From positions 744,001 to 808,000 of the forward strand of contig NC_003063.2 of NCBI RefSeq assembly GCF_000092025.1: 64,000 nucleotides of DNA, in the 5' to 3' direction. Within the stretch, counting starts at the first letter, position 1, and each line of letters opens with the position of its first letter. The DNA is from Agrobacterium fabrum str. C58 (lineage in GTDB: Bacteria > Pseudomonadota > Alphaproteobacteria > Rhizobiales > Rhizobiaceae). A program made the position numbers and the translations under genes. Under the pieces are notes generated by a model. The model did no database searches and was not told the origin of the DNA. It saw only the letters and a list, made by a program, of their open reading frames with translations. Positions 45,459-56,353 of this stretch are shown here, in pieces.

Positions 45459-46811
45459 TCACGCGGCCGAGCGGGCACTGGAGATGACGCCGACGAGATC
45501 GTTGACGATCTTTTCCACCTTTGCGCTATCGTCGCCCTCCGCCATGACGCGGATCAGCGGCTCCGTGCCGGAAGGGCGGATGACGAGGCGGCCATTATTG
45601 GCCAGCGCGCTTTCCGCATCGGCAATCGCCTGCAGCACGATGGGATTTTCCAGCGGTTTACCGCCGGAAATACGCACATTCTTCAGAAGCTGCGGCACGG
45701 GCTCGAACTTGCGACACACTTCGCTGACCGTGAGGCCGGAGCGCTTGACCTTGGCGAGAACCTGCAAGGCCGCCACCAGACCATCTCCCGTCGTACCGTA
45801 ATCCGAAAGCACGATATGGCCGGACTGCTCACCGCCGACGTTGAAATTGTGGTTGCGCATATGCTCGACGACATAGCGGTCGCCAACCTTGGTGCGGGCA
45901 AGGGTGAGGCCCTTATCGCCGAGGAAACGTTCCAGACCGAGATTGGACATGACGGTCGCCACGATGCCACCGCCGCGCAATGTGTTGTCGGCGGCCCAGC
46001 TATCGGCGATGACAGCCATCAACTGGTCGCCATCGACGATCTCGCCGCGCTCATCAACGATGATGACGCGGTCCGCATCGCCATCGAGCGCGATGCCGAT
46101 ATCGGCGCGGACCTCATGCAGCTTTTTCTGCAGTGCTTCAGGATGGGTGGAGCCACATTCGAGATTGATATTGATGCCATTCGGCTCATTGCCGATGGTG
46201 ACGACTTCAGCACCCAGTTCCCAGAGTGCTGCGGGTGCCACCTTGTAGGCGGCACCATTGGCGCAGTCGATGGCGATCCTCAACCCGCTCAGCGTCACAT
46301 CGCGCGGCAGGGTGCGTTTGACGAATTCGATATACCGGTAGATGTCGCCATCGACACGCTTGGCGCGGCCGATTTCGGCCGGCTTGGCCAGCTGGGCATA
46401 AATATCCTTGTCGAGAAGATCCTCGATCTCCAGCTCCAGCTCATCGGAGAGCTTATAGCCATCGGGACCGAAAAGCTTAATCCCGTTATCGGAGAATGGG
46501 TTGTGCGAGGCGGAGATCATCACACCGATATCCGCGCGCAGCGAGCGGGTGAGCATGGCAACGGCCGGCGTTGGGATAGGGCCGAGCAGGAAGACATCGA
46601 GACCGGCTGCAGTGAAACCGGCAACCAGCGCGTTTTCCAGCATATAACCGGAAAGGCGCGTATCCTTGCCGATCACGACACGATGGCGATGATGGCCGCG
46701 GCGGAAAATCGTTCCGACGGCGATACCTACGCGCATCGCTAGGTCAGGTGTCATGGGAAAGACGTTCGATTGTCCGCGGATACCATCGGTTCCGAAATAA
46801 CGGCGTGCCAT
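45459..46811 (-). CDS. glmM: Phosphoglucosamine mutase
   Basis: Essential enzyme of 450 residues that converts glucosamine-6-phosphate to glucosamine-1-phosphate for peptidoglycan and lipopolysaccharide. Family landmarks are the start [14 protein letters not shown], the phospho-serine loop [15 protein letters not shown], the metal site DGDADR and the phosphate-binding [12 protein letters not shown]. The ATG at 46811 has GGAG six bases upstream; an extension of eight codons lacks support. It lies downstream of ftsH behind a terminator, so it likely has its own promoter, although ftsH-glmM order is common. Confidence 0.97.
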   Translation of the reverse strand: MARRYFGTDGIRGQSNVFPMTPDLAMRVGIAVGTIFRRGHHRHRVVIGKDTRLSGYMLENALVAGFTAAGLDVFLLGPIPTPAVAMLTRSLRADIGVMISASHNPFSDNGIKLFGPDGYKLSDELELEIEDLLDKDIYAQLAKPAEIGRAKRVDGDIYRYIEFVKRTLPRDVTLSGLRIAIDCANGAAYKVAPAALWELGAEVVTIGNEPNGININLECGSTHPEALQKKLHEVRADIGIALDGDADRVIIVDERGEIVDGDQLMAVIADSWAADNTLRGGGIVATVMSNLGLERFLGDKGLTLARTKVGDRYVVEHMRNHNFNVGGEQSGHIVLSDYGTTGDGLVAALQVLAKVKRSGLTVSEVCRKFEPVPQLLKNVRISGGKPLENPIVLQAIADAESALANNGRLVIRPSGTEPLIRVMAEGDDSAKVEKIVNDLVGVISSARSAA

Positions 46812-46937
46812 TTGAACTCCAAATCTCTCGGGCATTCCGGCGAACGATAAAAATAGCCGGAAGCGTTTTGGCTAGATGCCACAAACCACGATAAACAGCA
46901 CGTAAATTAGCGCAAAAATGGCTTATATGTTGTTACC

Positions 46938-46975
46938 AAAATGAAAAGGCCACCCGGAAACCCGGATGGCCTTTT
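46938..46975 (-). terminator. Intrinsic terminator of ftsH
   Basis: The minus strand reads AAAAGGCCATCCGGG, a short loop, CCGGGTGGCCTTTT and then CATTTT. The stem includes a G-U pair that is a mismatch on the plus strand. It starts 24 bases past the ftsH stop. Confidence 0.7.
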
Positions 46976-46999
46976 ACAATCATTCGTTCGCGCAGGCGA

Positions 47000-48946
47000 T
47001 CAATGCGGCTGCGGCTCCATGCCGCCTTCGGCCTCGCCATCGCCCTTGGCTTCACTCGGGCCGTCCTTCTTGGCGCCAGCTTTCGGCACAGCCGAACCAC
47101 GGCTGCCGGGCGAATCGTCACCCAGATCACGAGCGGGCTTTTCGCCCCTCAGCAACGCCTTGATCTCTTCACCCGTCAGGGTCTCATATTCGAGAAGACC
47201 CTCTGCAATTGCGACAAAGCCATCGTGGTTGTCCGTGAGGATACGCCGTGCTTCGGTGTAAGCCTCGTCGATCAGACGGCGGACTTCGGTATCGATCGTC
47301 TGGGCCGTTGCCTCGGAGACGTTCTTCGACTGCGAGACGGAATGACCAAGGAACACTTCCTGCTGGTTTTCACCATAAGCCACCTGACCGAGAGCGTCGG
47401 AGAAGCCCCATTGCGTAACCATGGCGCGGGCAAGCTTGGTGGCTTGCTCGATGTCAGAAGACGCGCCAGACGTGATGTTCTCCTTGCCGAAGGTCAATTC
47501 CTCGGCAACGCGTCCACCCATCATGATCACAAGGCGCGATACCATCCACTTGTAGCTCATGGAATAGCGGTCGCCTTCCGGCAGCTGCATCACCATGCCG
47601 AGTGCACGGCCGCGCGGAATGATCGTCGCCTTGTGCAGCGGATCGGCCACGGCAACCTTCAGCGCAGTAATCGCATGACCGGCCTCATGATAGGCGGTCA
47701 GCTTCTTTTCGGCTTCGGTCATGGCGGAGGAGCGGCGTTCCGCACCCATCATGATCTTGTCCTTGGCGTCTTCGAACTCCTGCATGGTGACCACGCGCTT
47801 GTTGCGGCGGGCGGCCATGAGGGCGGCTTCGTTGACGAGGTTCATCAGATCCGCACCCGAAAAGCCGGGCGTACCGCGGGCCAGAATCTTGAGATCGACA
47901 TTCGGCGCCAGCGGCACGTTGCGAACGTGAACCTTGAGGATGCGCTCGCGGCCGACAATATCCGGGTTCGGCACGACGACCTGACGGTCGAAACGGCCGG
48001 GACGCAGAAGCGCGGGGTCAAGAACATCAGGACGGTTGGTAGCGGCGATGAGGATGATGCCTTCATTCGCCTCAAAGCCATCCATCTCGACCAACAGCTG
48101 GTTCAGCGTCTGTTCGCGTTCGTCGTTACCGCCACCAAGACCGGCGCCACGATGGCGGCCGACGGCGTCGATTTCGTCGATGAAGATGATACAGGGTGCG
48201 TTCTTCTTGGCTTGCTCGAACATGTCACGCACGCGGCTTGCACCGACGCCGACGAACATTTCAACGAAGTCCGAACCGGAAATCGTGAAGAACGGCACGT
48301 TGGCTTCGCCGGCGACGGAGCGGGCGAGAAGCGTCTTACCGGTGCCCGGAGGCCCGACCAGCAGCACGCCGCGCGGAATCTTACCGCCAAGACGCTGGAA
48401 CTTCTGCGGATCGCGCAGGAATTCCACGATTTCCTCGAGATCCTGCTTGGCTTCGTCCACGCCTGCGACGTCGTCAAACGTCACGCGGCCGTGGGCTTCC
48501 GTCAGAAGCTTGGCCTTTGATTTGCCAAAGCCCATCGCACCACGCGAACCGCCCTGCATCTGCCGCATGAAGAACAGCCAGACGCCGAGGATGAGGAACA
48601 TAGGCAGAAGCGTGCCGAGATAGCTCAGGAAACCCGAGGAGCCGTCGCTTTCCGGACGCGCCACGATGGTGACGTTCTTGCTCTGCAAGCGCTCCATCAG
48701 GCTGTCGTCAATGACGGGGGAATAGGTCTGAAAGGCCGTGCCGTTTTCGGTATAGGTTCCGAGAACCCGGTTACCGGTGACGGTCACGTCGCGAACTCGC
48801 CCGGAATCCACGTCACGAATAAACTGGGAATACGGAATCTCCCGTGAACCCGTTTGCGTCGGCGACGTCTGGAACATGCTGAACAGCGCGATCAGCAACA
48901 GGGCGATCACGGCCCACAAGGCGAAATTTCTGAAATTTGGGTTCAT
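47000..48946 (-). CDS. ftsH: ATP-dependent zinc metalloprotease FtsH
   Basis: Membrane-bound AAA+ protease of 648 residues. Two N-terminal membrane helices flank a periplasmic domain ([18 protein letters not shown] and [20 protein letters not shown]). Then come the AAA domain (Walker A GPPGTGKT, Walker B IIFIDEID, second region of homology RPGRFDRQV) and the zinc protease site HEAGH. It degrades misfolded membrane proteins and regulators such as LpxC or sigma-32 in other bacteria. The start has GGGGAG six bases upstream; a 14-codon extension lacks one. The C-terminal tail is acidic and low in complexity. tilS precedes it by about 155 bases. Confidence 0.97.
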   Translation of the reverse strand: MNPNFRNFALWAVIALLLIALFSMFQTSPTQTGSREIPYSQFIRDVDSGRVRDVTVTGNRVLGTYTENGTAFQTYSPVIDDSLMERLQSKNVTIVARPESDGSSGFLSYLGTLLPMFLILGVWLFFMRQMQGGSRGAMGFGKSKAKLLTEAHGRVTFDDVAGVDEAKQDLEEIVEFLRDPQKFQRLGGKIPRGVLLVGPPGTGKTLLARSVAGEANVPFFTISGSDFVEMFVGVGASRVRDMFEQAKKNAPCIIFIDEIDAVGRHRGAGLGGGNDEREQTLNQLLVEMDGFEANEGIILIAATNRPDVLDPALLRPGRFDRQVVVPNPDIVGRERILKVHVRNVPLAPNVDLKILARGTPGFSGADLMNLVNEAALMAARRNKRVVTMQEFEDAKDKIMMGAERRSSAMTEAEKKLTAYHEAGHAITALKVAVADPLHKATIIPRGRALGMVMQLPEGDRYSMSYKWMVSRLVIMMGGRVAEELTFGKENITSGASSDIEQATKLARAMVTQWGFSDALGQVAYGENQQEVFLGHSVSQSKNVSEATAQTIDTEVRRLIDEAYTEARRILTDNHDGFVAIAEGLLEYETLTGEEIKALLRGEKPARDLGDDSPGSRGSAVPKAGAKKDGPSEAKGDGEAEGGMEPQPH

Positions 48947-49100
48947 TGAACTCCCCGAACTCACACGGACATATCTGCTGCCCGCCATTATGTGCCCCTA
49001 ACATAAGGACGACATATGCTGTTGCCAAGGCAAAGCGCATTATCTGATGCGTTTTGGTGTAAAAACTATTCCATGGCAATTCACGAAAAAGAGGCCGGAT

Positions 49101-50432
49101 TTAAACCGGGGGCTGTGGGTAGGCCGGCCGGCCGAATAAATTGGCGATTGCATTCGCCAACTCAAGGTCGAAACGCGGCAGGAAAAGATCGAAAGGGGCA
49201 AGCCTGGGCGTGATGGCAACCTCAGGCGTGGAAACCCATCCTTCGGCCGCTGCGGCAATTTGCGGCAGACCCGCCATTGCCGGTTTCACCACCCCGGAGG
49301 GCGCGGACGGAAAAAGCGCTGCGGCCTGGGCAGCGGTACCCACCCTCCCCGCCGCAACGTTAATTGGAAAGTCCGATCCGTTTTTAACCAGGAAACGATC
49401 ATCCCAAACGGCCTGCCCGGAGGATTCGATCTGAAGCTCCGGCAGGTTTCGCTGCTCGCGGAAAATATAAAGCCCGTCCCGCCGGCGGTCGAGCAAAACC
49501 CGGCCAACCGTCATCCGCCCGGTTTCACCTGTCTTGAGGAAGCGCAGAACACGCTCCATGCTGCTTGCCGCCGGGAAATAGGATCTACCACCGAGTGCGG
49601 CGATCAATGCCGCCAGCCCATGCCGAAACTCGGGAAGATCGGGATTGACGTCGTCGTCGGCCAATCTGGCAAGGGCGGCATGAAAAACCTGCGCACGTTC
49701 GCGCAGGAAAACGGCTGTTCTTTCAGAGAGCATCTGCCTTCTGACGGCAGTGCTGTCATCAAGCGCGATCGGAGAGTGAGGCAGCGTCTGGCGTACACGG
49801 ACACGCTCATATCTGATATTTTCATTGCTCGGATCATCCAGCCAATGCCGCGAGCGTGACGACACGTAATCGCGGATTACCTGTCTCTCACAGGCAAGGA
49901 ATGGCCGCATGATCCAGAGATGTGCATCGTATAAGACCGCATCCGCCATGCCGGAAAGGCCGAGATTGTCACTGCCGCCGCTGCGGGCGGCGCGCATCGC
50001 CACGGTTTCGCGCTGGTCGCCAATCGTATGTCCGCTCACAACAAGATCGGCGCCTATCTCACGGGCAACATCGGCAATCAGGCGATAACGCGCAAGCCGG
50101 GACGCCTCGGAAAGGCCGGAGGCCGGTTTGGGCCCATCCCATCGGCGTGTGGTGTGGGGAATTCCGAGTTCGGCGCAGAGCATCGCAACCTTACGTGCCT
50201 CATCGGCGGATTCTGGTCTCAGCGCATGATCAACCGTGACGGCGGAAAGTCTCAAACCGTCGTCATCAGCCGCTTTTGCTTCTTGTAATGCCAGCAACAG
50301 GCCGGTGGAGTCGCTGCCGCCTGAGATTGCAACGAGAATATGGGTGGGTTTCCGGAGGCTTTCGACAAAAGCACTCGCCGCGGCAAGCGGCGCAACTGTC
50401 TTTTCATTGGGAGTGCGGGCATCAACCGGCAT
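49101..50432 (-). CDS. tilS: tRNA(Ile)-lysidine synthase
   Basis: Protein of 443 residues that modifies C34 of tRNA-Ile(CAU) to lysidine so that it reads AUA. The PP-loop motif [10 protein letters not shown] lies near residue 38, followed by the substrate-binding core ([34 protein letters not shown] quoted in part, WLDDPSNEN). It sits between cpoB and ftsH, the usual rhizobial order, with a 24-base gap from cpoB. No strong ribosome site precedes the ATG. The last 100 residues are weakly conserved in my reading. Confidence 0.93.
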
Positions 50433-50456
50433 GGAACACCCGCGACGCAGGAAAAA

Positions 50457-51461
50457 TCAGCAGCTCAACCGCTTCTGTTCGCTGGCAACCTTGCTCAGCA
50501 CGGTCTTCGAGGCATTGGGATAACGCTTCGGCACCTCGCGCAGCGTGGCACAGGCGGTTTCGGTATTGTCGAGAGCAGCGAGCGACATACCGAGCTTCAT
50601 CAGCATTTCCGGCGCCTTCGGAGATTTACCATAGGTCTGATGACCGTTGAGGAAGGTCTTCGCCGCCTCATTGAACTTGCCCTGGGAGTACTGCGCTTCA
50701 CCCAACCAAAAACTCGCATCCGCGGCCTTCGTGCCCTTGGGATAACCCTGCAGATACTGCTGGAAACCCTGTTCTGCCAGCTTGTAGTCGCCGGAAAGCA
50801 CATGGCCATAAGCGGCCTGATAGATATCGCCCTCGCTGGTCAGCGCCGCCGTGTTGACAGGATCGGTCTTGCGGGTGCCGTTACCGGTGGTGACGCCCGG
50901 AAGGCTGCCGGAGGAATTGTTGGCGCCCTGGTTCAGCGTGCCGCCCACAGGCATGCCCTTGGAATCAAGCTCGATGGAGCCAAGCGTCGTTTCTCCCGGC
51001 GCAGCTGTCGAAGCGCTGGAGGACGGGGGCGGAGAAACGGAAGCGCCACCCTGGGGTGGCGTTTCGATGATCGTTGCAACGTCGTCGGTCGGCGGCGTGG
51101 CCGGATTGACCGGACTGGCTTCCGCCTTCTTTTTCGGTGCAGCAGTCGGGCTTGCACCCTTGCCGCCTTCCAGTTCCTGGAAGCGGAACTCGTTGTCTTC
51201 CTGCGCCTTGCGGATCGTTTCCTGCATCTGCAGAAGCTGGAAGCTCATTTCTTCGATACGGCCGTTGAGCTGCCGGATCTGTTCCTCAAGCTGCTGAACC
51301 TTATAGGCTTCATTGGCCTGAACCCGCACAATCGGGGGCTGCTGAGAGTTGATCGTGCCGAAGCTACCCCCCGCACCGAACAGCGGACCCGAAACGGCTG
51401 TGCCGCTCAAGCCGGTGCAGGCTGCAAGCCCCAGCATTCCCGCCACGACAAGTTTCTTCAT
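50457..51461 (-). CDS. cpoB: Tol-Pal system protein CpoB (YbgF)
   Basis: Periplasmic protein of 334 residues. The N-terminus is a signal peptide with a possible lipobox-like LGLAAC segment. A coiled coil follows (about 50-95, VQQLEEQIRQLNGRIEEMSF), then a low-complexity Ala/Pro/Thr/Gly linker (about 105-205) and C-terminal TPR repeats (about 210-334: YQAAYGHVLSGDYKLAEQGF, KGTKAADASFWLGEAQYSQG). CpoB coordinates PBP1B activity with Tol-Pal constriction in E. coli. It is separated from pal by a strong terminator, so it is probably transcribed separately. Confidence 0.93.
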   Translation of the reverse strand: MKKLVVAGMLGLAACTGLSGTAVSGPLFGAGGSFGTINSQQPPIVRVQANEAYKVQQLEEQIRQLNGRIEEMSFQLLQMQETIRKAQEDNEFRFQELEGGKGASPTAAPKKKAEASPVNPATPPTDDVATIIETPPQGGASVSPPPSSSASTAAPGETTLGSIELDSKGMPVGGTLNQGANNSSGSLPGVTTGNGTRKTDPVNTAALTSEGDIYQAAYGHVLSGDYKLAEQGFQQYLQGYPKGTKAADASFWLGEAQYSQGKFNEAAKTFLNGHQTYGKSPKAPEMLMKLGMSLAALDNTETACATLREVPKRYPNASKTVLSKVASEQKRLSC

Positions 51462-51558
51462 CTCATTCGTCCTGCCTTAACTGATTTGCACCGGAATGGC
51501 GCAAGCCGGATTTTTTCCATATCAACCGAAAAAGCAACTTAACTTCGGCCAAACTATG

Positions 51559-51592
51559 AAAAAAACGAAAGGCGGCCCGAAGACCGCCTTTC
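51559..51592 (-). terminator. Intrinsic terminator of pal
   Basis: The minus strand reads GAAAGGCGG, an eight-base loop, CCGCCTTTC and then GTTTTTTTC. The perfect 9-bp stem at 51567-51592 lies about 28 bases past the pal stop. The rest of the gap to cpoB (51462-51558) presumably holds the cpoB promoter. Confidence 0.8.
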
Positions 51593-51619
51593 ATTCTCGT
51601 TCACAATCACGTCAGGCAA

Positions 51620-52153
51620 TTACATGCCCGCGCCACCGAGAACCGTCACAGCGCGGCGGTTCTGGGACCAGCAGGAAATGTCGTCGCAAACTGCGACCGG
51701 CTTTTCCTTGCCGTAGGAGATCGTCTTCATGCGGCTGGCCGGAACGCCCTGGGAAGCCAGGAAGTCACGGGTTGCGGCGGCACGACGGGCGCCGAGCGCC
51801 AGGTTGTATTCACGCGTACCGCGTTCGTCGGCATGGCCTTCGACGGTGATAGCGTAGTTCGGGTAACGGGACAGCCACTGGGCCTGGCGCTGCAGGGTCT
51901 GCTGGGCGTCGGCGCGGATCGAAGTGGAGTCGGTGTCGAAGAAGATGCGGTCGCCGACATTGACCGTGAAGTCCTGCTGGGAGCCCGGCGTTGCGGAGCC
52001 AGCGCCACCAAGGCCGAGTTCACCGGCGCTGTTCGGCATGTTCTTCTTGTTCGCGCAGCCTGCGAGAGCAAGCGCGAGCGTCATGGCGATGACAGCCGGG
52101 TTACGGGCCAGTTTCTGCATGGGGCTGAGTGCCGAAATGTTTGTACGGCTCAT
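51620..52153 (-). CDS. pal: Peptidoglycan-associated lipoprotein Pal
   Basis: Outer-membrane lipoprotein of 177 residues. The signal peptide ends in the lipobox LALAGC. An OmpA-like domain follows (IFFDTDSTSIRADA; VEGHADERGTREYNLALGARRA, quoted in part, with the peptidoglycan diaminopimelate-binding Asp and Arg). Two Cys residues near the C-terminus (VCDDISCW) are a feature of alphaproteobacterial Pal. It works with TolB and TolQRA in outer-membrane constriction during division. The start has AAGGAGAG eight bases upstream. Confidence 0.96.
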   Translation of the reverse strand: MSRTNISALSPMQKLARNPAVIAMTLALALAGCANKKNMPNSAGELGLGGAGSATPGSQQDFTVNVGDRIFFDTDSTSIRADAQQTLQRQAQWLSRYPNYAITVEGHADERGTREYNLALGARRAAATRDFLASQGVPASRMKTISYGKEKPVAVCDDISCWSQNRRAVTVLGGAGM

Positions 52154-52312
52154 CGCCGGTCTCTCCTTAGGATTTCAATAACGTTGCTGGACACTAACTG
52201 ATCGCGGTTAATAGCCGACAAACGCTTATGGTTAACAGAAAGGAAATGTCCCGCTTTTTTGCTCCCTCACAACACTTTGCGGCAAGAAAGAGGCGCACGT
52301 CCCTGTGGTATC

Positions 52313-52354
52313 AAGTAAAACATGACGGCGCCGGTTCATGCCGGCGCCGTCATG
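52313..52354 (-). terminator. Terminator-like 14-bp inverted repeat between tolB and pal
   Basis: CATGACGGCGCCGG (52321-52334) and CCGGCGCCGTCATG (52341-52354) are a perfect inverted repeat with a six-base loop, 9 bases past the tolB stop. The minus strand continues TTTTACTT. This would terminate or strongly reduce read-through into pal, which therefore needs its own promoter in the 52154-52312 gap. Confidence 0.65.
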
Positions 52355-52363
52355 GCAGTCATA

Positions 52364-53671
52364 TCAGTCCAGAAGCGGCGACCAGGCCGGATCCGAAGCG
52401 AAGGTCGGCGTCTTGATGAGCTGTTCGTTGTAGCCCGTCAGGTCGATCGAATAGAGCTGCGGACCACCGGCTCCGGCGTTCTGGCGGAAGAACATCAGCA
52501 CGCGGCCGTTCGGTGCCCAGGTGGGGCCTTCATTGTGGAAGCCGCTGGTCAGGATGCGCTCACCCGAACCGTCGGTCTTCATCACGCCAATCGAGAACTT
52601 GCCGCCAGACTGCTTGGTGAAGGCAATAAGATCGCCACGCGGAGACCATACCGGCGTGGAATAGGAACCATCACCGAAGGAGACACGCTGCTGGCCGGAG
52701 CCGTCGGCATTCATGACGTAGATTTGTTGGCGGCCACCGCGGTCGCTTTCAAAGGCGACACGCTGACCGTCCGGCGAATAGGAAGGCGCGGTATCGATCG
52801 CCGCCGTATTCGTCAGGCGCGTCGTGGTGCGCGAGCGAAGGTCCATGGTGTAGATATTGGCGTTGCCATCTTGCTGAAGGCTCATGATGACCTTCTGACC
52901 ATCAGGCGAAAAGCGCGGTGAGAACGTCATGCCGGGGAAATTACCCACCACTTCACGCTGTCCGGTTTCCAGCTGCAGCAGGTAAACGCGCGGCTGCTGG
53001 CCTTCGAAGGACATGTAGGTGACTTCCTGACGGTTTGGCGAAAAACGCGGCGTCAGCACGATGTCGTTCGAATTGGTGAGGTTGCGGACGTTGAAACCGT
53101 CCTGATCCATGATCGACAGCTGGCGCTTGCGGGCCGTCTTTGGACCGCTTTCGGAAACGAAAACGACGCGGGTGTCGAAGTAGCCCTTTTCACCGGTGAC
53201 GCGCTCATAGATGGCATCGGCGATGATATGGGCGACACGACGCCAGTTTTCCGGCTGGGTGAAGAATTGCTGTCCAGACAACTGCTGGCCGGCGAAAGTA
53301 TCCCACAGGCGGAATTCGGCACGCAGACGACCGTCGCTCTCACGCGTCACTCGGCCGGTGACGAGCGCCTGTGCGTTGATGACCTTCCAGTCCTCGAAAC
53401 GCGGCTGCTGATCCGGATTGCTGATCTTTTCAATGAAGGCGTTCTTGTTGACCGGCGCAAAAAGGCCGGAACGCTGCAGGTCGGCGGCGATGACGGCCGA
53501 TACCTGCGCACCGATGCCATCGCTCGACATGAAGTCGGTGATGGCGATGGGCAAGGGCTCGACGTTACCCTTGTTGATGTTGATTTCCACCCGCGCAAAA
53601 GCCGGTGCGGAGAAAACCGACATGAGGGCCGCGATAGCGAGCACCAGCCGGATCGGCGAAAATATCTTCAT
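52364..53671 (-). CDS. tolB: Tol-Pal translocation protein TolB
   Basis: Periplasmic beta-propeller of 435 residues. A signal peptide ([20 protein letters not shown]) leads to the N-terminal domain ([15 protein letters not shown]). A six-bladed propeller of WD40-like/TolB repeats follows ([56 protein letters not shown]). TolB binds Pal and is recycled by the TolQRA motor. The start at 53671 gives the cleanest signal peptide, with AAAGG upstream. An ATG at 53695 that overlaps the tolA stop (ATGA) is a real alternative and would indicate coupling. Confidence 0.95.
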   Translation of the reverse strand: MKIFSPIRLVLAIAALMSVFSAPAFARVEININKGNVEPLPIAITDFMSSDGIGAQVSAVIAADLQRSGLFAPVNKNAFIEKISNPDQQPRFEDWKVINAQALVTGRVTRESDGRLRAEFRLWDTFAGQQLSGQQFFTQPENWRRVAHIIADAIYERVTGEKGYFDTRVVFVSESGPKTARKRQLSIMDQDGFNVRNLTNSNDIVLTPRFSPNRQEVTYMSFEGQQPRVYLLQLETGQREVVGNFPGMTFSPRFSPDGQKVIMSLQQDGNANIYTMDLRSRTTTRLTNTAAIDTAPSYSPDGQRVAFESDRGGRQQIYVMNADGSGQQRVSFGDGSYSTPVWSPRGDLIAFTKQSGGKFSIGVMKTDGSGERILTSGFHNEGPTWAPNGRVLMFFRQNAGAGGPQLYSIDLTGYNEQLIKTPTFASDPAWSPLLD

Positions 53672-53691
53672 GTTGCCAGGCCTTTCAGCAT

Positions 53692-54846
53692 TCATAGCAA
53701 TTCACTGGGATCGAAGTTCACAACGACTTCGTTCCATGCATCATATTTGTCGGCAGGAAGGTTCGTGAACGGAGCAGAACGCATGATGGCACGATAAGCT
53801 CCGCCGGAAAGAGCACGGCGCGTTCCCTCGGAACCGCCCGTTGCTTCAATCTCGGGCCGACCGATGATGGTTCCATCACGGTCAAGCTTCATGGTGACGC
53901 GGACGCGCACGTCAGCGGCATCCGCCATGCCGGGAATGATCTGCCAGTTCTTCTGGATCGCGCCGCGAAGCGCATCCATTTCCGTCTGGCTGAGCGTCGA
54001 GCCACCGGTCGATTTTTTCCCACCGAGCGACGCCGTCTGTGTCGATCGCTTCGCCCCGCCACCGGAAGGGGCTTGCTTGTTCAACAGCGCAGCAACATCG
54101 TCGGCGTTGAAATCGCTTTCCTTGGACGAAGCGGATTTCGCAGTTTCCTGCTTCTTCTCGCCCGGCTTCTTGTCGGAAGGCTTGTCGGTGGACTTTGCCT
54201 GGTCCGGCTTCTTTTCAGCCGGTTTTTCGGCTGGCTTCTGCTCGGCTGGCTTGGTCTCGGCCTGCTTCGGTGGTTCGGGGCGGGAATTCGGGCGCGGAAC
54301 GTTCTGCGGCACGGGAATTTCGGCCGGCTCCTGCGTTGCCGGCGGCGGCTCTTCCGCCTTGGTTTCCTGCGGCGGCGGTTCCGGCTTCGGCTGCGGCGCT
54401 ATTTCAGGCTTGGTCTGCGGCAAGGCGGCCATTTCCTGTGGCTTGGGGGCCGAGGTTTCTTCCTTGACGATTTCCTTCACCTCGTTCGCCTTGGTATCGA
54501 CGACCGGCTGCGGCTTCTCCTGCTTGGGCGGAGCGGCTGCAGCAATATTGTCGTTGGGCTTGGTGGTCGGGGTCGGAGGCGCTTCGATGTCGGCTACATT
54601 GTTGCCGATATTCTGGGCGTTCGGGATGATGTCCGGACGCGTCGTCGGAACGGGGGCCGACTTTTCCGCTTTCGGCGCGTTTTTGTCGCCCTGCTGGATC
54701 TGGCTTAATTCTTCGATTGGCACCAGCTCCACCGGCAGAGCCTCAGCCTGCGACACGTCAAGCGGTTCCGGCGAGCCCAGGGAAACGAGGGCGAAAGCCA
54801 GAAGCGACGCATGCACGATCGCGGATGTGGTAAGGCTGCCCTTCAT
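53692..54846 (-). CDS. tolA: TolA-like energy-transducing protein
   Basis: Protein of 384 residues. One N-terminal membrane helix (about 8-24, [17 protein letters not shown]) leads to a long Pro/Lys/Glu/Ala-rich periplasmic arm (about 55-270), with repeats such as [15 protein letters not shown] TonB/TolA C-terminal domain closes it (about 290-384, [34 protein letters not shown]). It links the TolQR proton motor to TolB-Pal. The arm's biased composition is normal for the family, although its length and sequence are poorly conserved. It lies between tolR and tolB. Confidence 0.95.
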   Translation of the reverse strand: MKGSLTTSAIVHASLLAFALVSLGSPEPLDVSQAEALPVELVPIEELSQIQQGDKNAPKAEKSAPVPTTRPDIIPNAQNIGNNVADIEAPPTPTTKPNDNIAAAAPPKQEKPQPVVDTKANEVKEIVKEETSAPKPQEMAALPQTKPEIAPQPKPEPPPQETKAEEPPPATQEPAEIPVPQNVPRPNSRPEPPKQAETKPAEQKPAEKPAEKKPDQAKSTDKPSDKKPGEKKQETAKSASSKESDFNADDVAALLNKQAPSGGGAKRSTQTASLGGKKSTGGSTLSQTEMDALRGAIQKNWQIIPGMADAADVRVRVTMKLDRDGTIIGRPEIEATGGSEGTRRALSGGAYRAIMRSAPFTNLPADKYDAWNEVVVNFDPSELL

Positions 54847-54855
54847 CGTTTTACG

Positions 54856-55314
54856 TCAATTGTCCTGTTTCTGCTGGGTTACGAGGCCAATGTTCTTGAA
54901 GCCTGCCGCCTGGATACGCGCCATCACGTCCGCAACCACGCCGTAAGCGGCAACGGAATCCGCCCGCACGAAGATGCGTTCGTTATATCCCGTGGTGGCG
55001 ATCGCCTGCAGCTTGTCGGCCACTTCAGCCGCCTGGATTTCGGTTTCCTGCAAATGGATCTGGCCATTGGCATTGACGGAAATCGTGATCGGCTGCGTGT
55101 CCGAGTTCAAAGCGTTGGCAGAGGTCTGCGGCAGGTCGATCGGCACGCCGACCGTCATCATCGGCGCTGCCACCATGAAGATGATGAGCAGCACGAGCAT
55201 GACGTCGACGAGCGGCGTCACGTTGATCTCGCTGATCGCGCCGCCTCTGCGCCGTCCGCCGCGCCCACCACGGCGTCCACCGGAACCGCCGCTGCCACCT
55301 GCTGACATACCCAT
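54856..55314 (-). CDS. tolR: TolR proton-motor subunit
   Basis: Protein of 152 residues of the ExbD/TolR family. It has an N-terminal Gly/Arg-rich cytoplasmic tail and one membrane helix with the key proton-path Asp in NVTPLVDVMLVLLIIFMVAAP (quoted in part). The periplasmic domain (ITISVNANGQIHLQETEI, RIQAAGFKNIGLVTQQ) follows. It works with TolQ to energise TolA. The Gly-rich tail (GGSGGSGGRRGGRGGRR) is longer than in E. coli. The start has GGAG nine bases upstream, and the gene lies 58 bases after tolQ. Confidence 0.96.
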   Translation of the reverse strand: MGMSAGGSGGSGGRRGGRGGRRRGGAISEINVTPLVDVMLVLLIIFMVAAPMMTVGVPIDLPQTSANALNSDTQPITISVNANGQIHLQETEIQAAEVADKLQAIATTGYNERIFVRADSVAAYGVVADVMARIQAAGFKNIGLVTQQKQDN

Positions 55315-55372
55315 ATCATCTACTCCATTTTGCCTTGCGGCAAATTACTGCCCGGCATTCCATCGTGACCGC

Positions 55373-56092
55373 TTATTGGGCGGCTTGCCGCGTCTGAAGT
55401 TTTTCATCGATCTGGCGCGACAGGATCGCGGAGAACTCGTCGGCGAAACCCTCCATGCGGGCGGAAAGCTTGTGCGCGTCGGCCGTGAACTTGTTGTAGG
55501 CAATAACCGCCGGAATAGCCGCGACAAGGCCGATGGCCGTTGCCAGAAGCGCTTCGGCGATACCAGGCGCCACCACCGCAAGGTTGGTGGACTTTGAACC
55601 GGCAATCGCCTGGAACGAGGTCATGATACCGACGACCGTGCCGAAAAGACCGATGAACGGACCAGCCGAACCGATGGTCGCGAGTGAACCGAGGCGAGCC
55701 TCATATTGTTCGCCTTCACGGGCGATCGTCACGTCCATTGCCCGGTCGATACGCATCTGCAGACCGATGGGAGAACGCGCACCGCGTTCGAATGATTTCT
55801 TCCATTCCCGCATGGCGGAAACGAAAATTGCCGCAAGACCGACATTCTGGCGTTCTGCCAGCGTGCGGTAAAGTTCCTCGAGCGACTGACCCGACCAGAA
55901 GACCTGTTCGAACTGATCGAACTGGCGCTTTGCCTTGCCGAAGCTTACGTATTTGTCGAAGACGATCGCCCACGTCCAGACCGAGGCGGCGATAAGTCCG
56001 ATCATCACGAACTTCACGATGAAGCCCGCCTGCATAAACAGCGCCCAGAGACTTACATCGTGCGTCGCCGCTGCCAAACCTGCCTGTTCCAT
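55373..56092 (-). CDS. tolQ: TolQ proton-motor subunit
   Basis: MotA/TolQ/ExbB-family protein of 239 residues with three membrane helices (about 20-42, 135-160 and 170-195). Conserved blocks are LGSLATIGSAGPFIGLFGTV, GIMTSFQAI and a GIAEALLATAIGLVAAIPAV segment. With TolR it forms the proton channel that drives TolA. The start at 56092 (MEQAGLAAATHDV) fits homologues; the frame is open 46 codons further upstream but that part has no family support. It is first in tolQRAB; the 260-base gap upstream to ybgC likely holds a promoter. Confidence 0.95.
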   Translation of the reverse strand: MEQAGLAAATHDVSLWALFMQAGFIVKFVMIGLIAASVWTWAIVFDKYVSFGKAKRQFDQFEQVFWSGQSLEELYRTLAERQNVGLAAIFVSAMREWKKSFERGARSPIGLQMRIDRAMDVTIAREGEQYEARLGSLATIGSAGPFIGLFGTVVGIMTSFQAIAGSKSTNLAVVAPGIAEALLATAIGLVAAIPAVIAYNKFTADAHKLSARMEGFADEFSAILSRQIDEKLQTRQAAQ

Positions 56093-56353
56093 AAATATCC
56101 AATCCCCGAATCCAAACGCCCGGTACGGGACCGGGCGATTCAAACGCGTGTTAACGCTCGAAGTCGTACGGCCGTAGCCGTTAACCCCTTTGCCATACCC
56201 CGATACTTGCCAGTAAGCCTTACTTGCCAATAAATTTGGTGAAAGGAAGGCGTGCGCCGCACAAATGCCAGTTGCTAAAGTAAGACACCATTATGGTTAA
56301 AGGAGTGTTACAGCCGGGCCACGCCGGGTGGATTTACTGGATGGGGCCGGCAA
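56093..56353 (-). promoter_or_regulatory. Intergenic region between ybgC and tolQ
   Basis: This 261-base gap is likely to hold the tolQRAB promoter. I see AT-rich stretches around 56230-56310 but no motif I can call. The upstream open frame that extends from tolQ covers part of it and is considered non-coding. Confidence 0.35.

Noticed and set aside
47003..48520. Open frame of 505 codons antisense to ftsH
   Set aside because: It is fully contained within ftsH on the other strand and has no domain features; codon-bias shadow.
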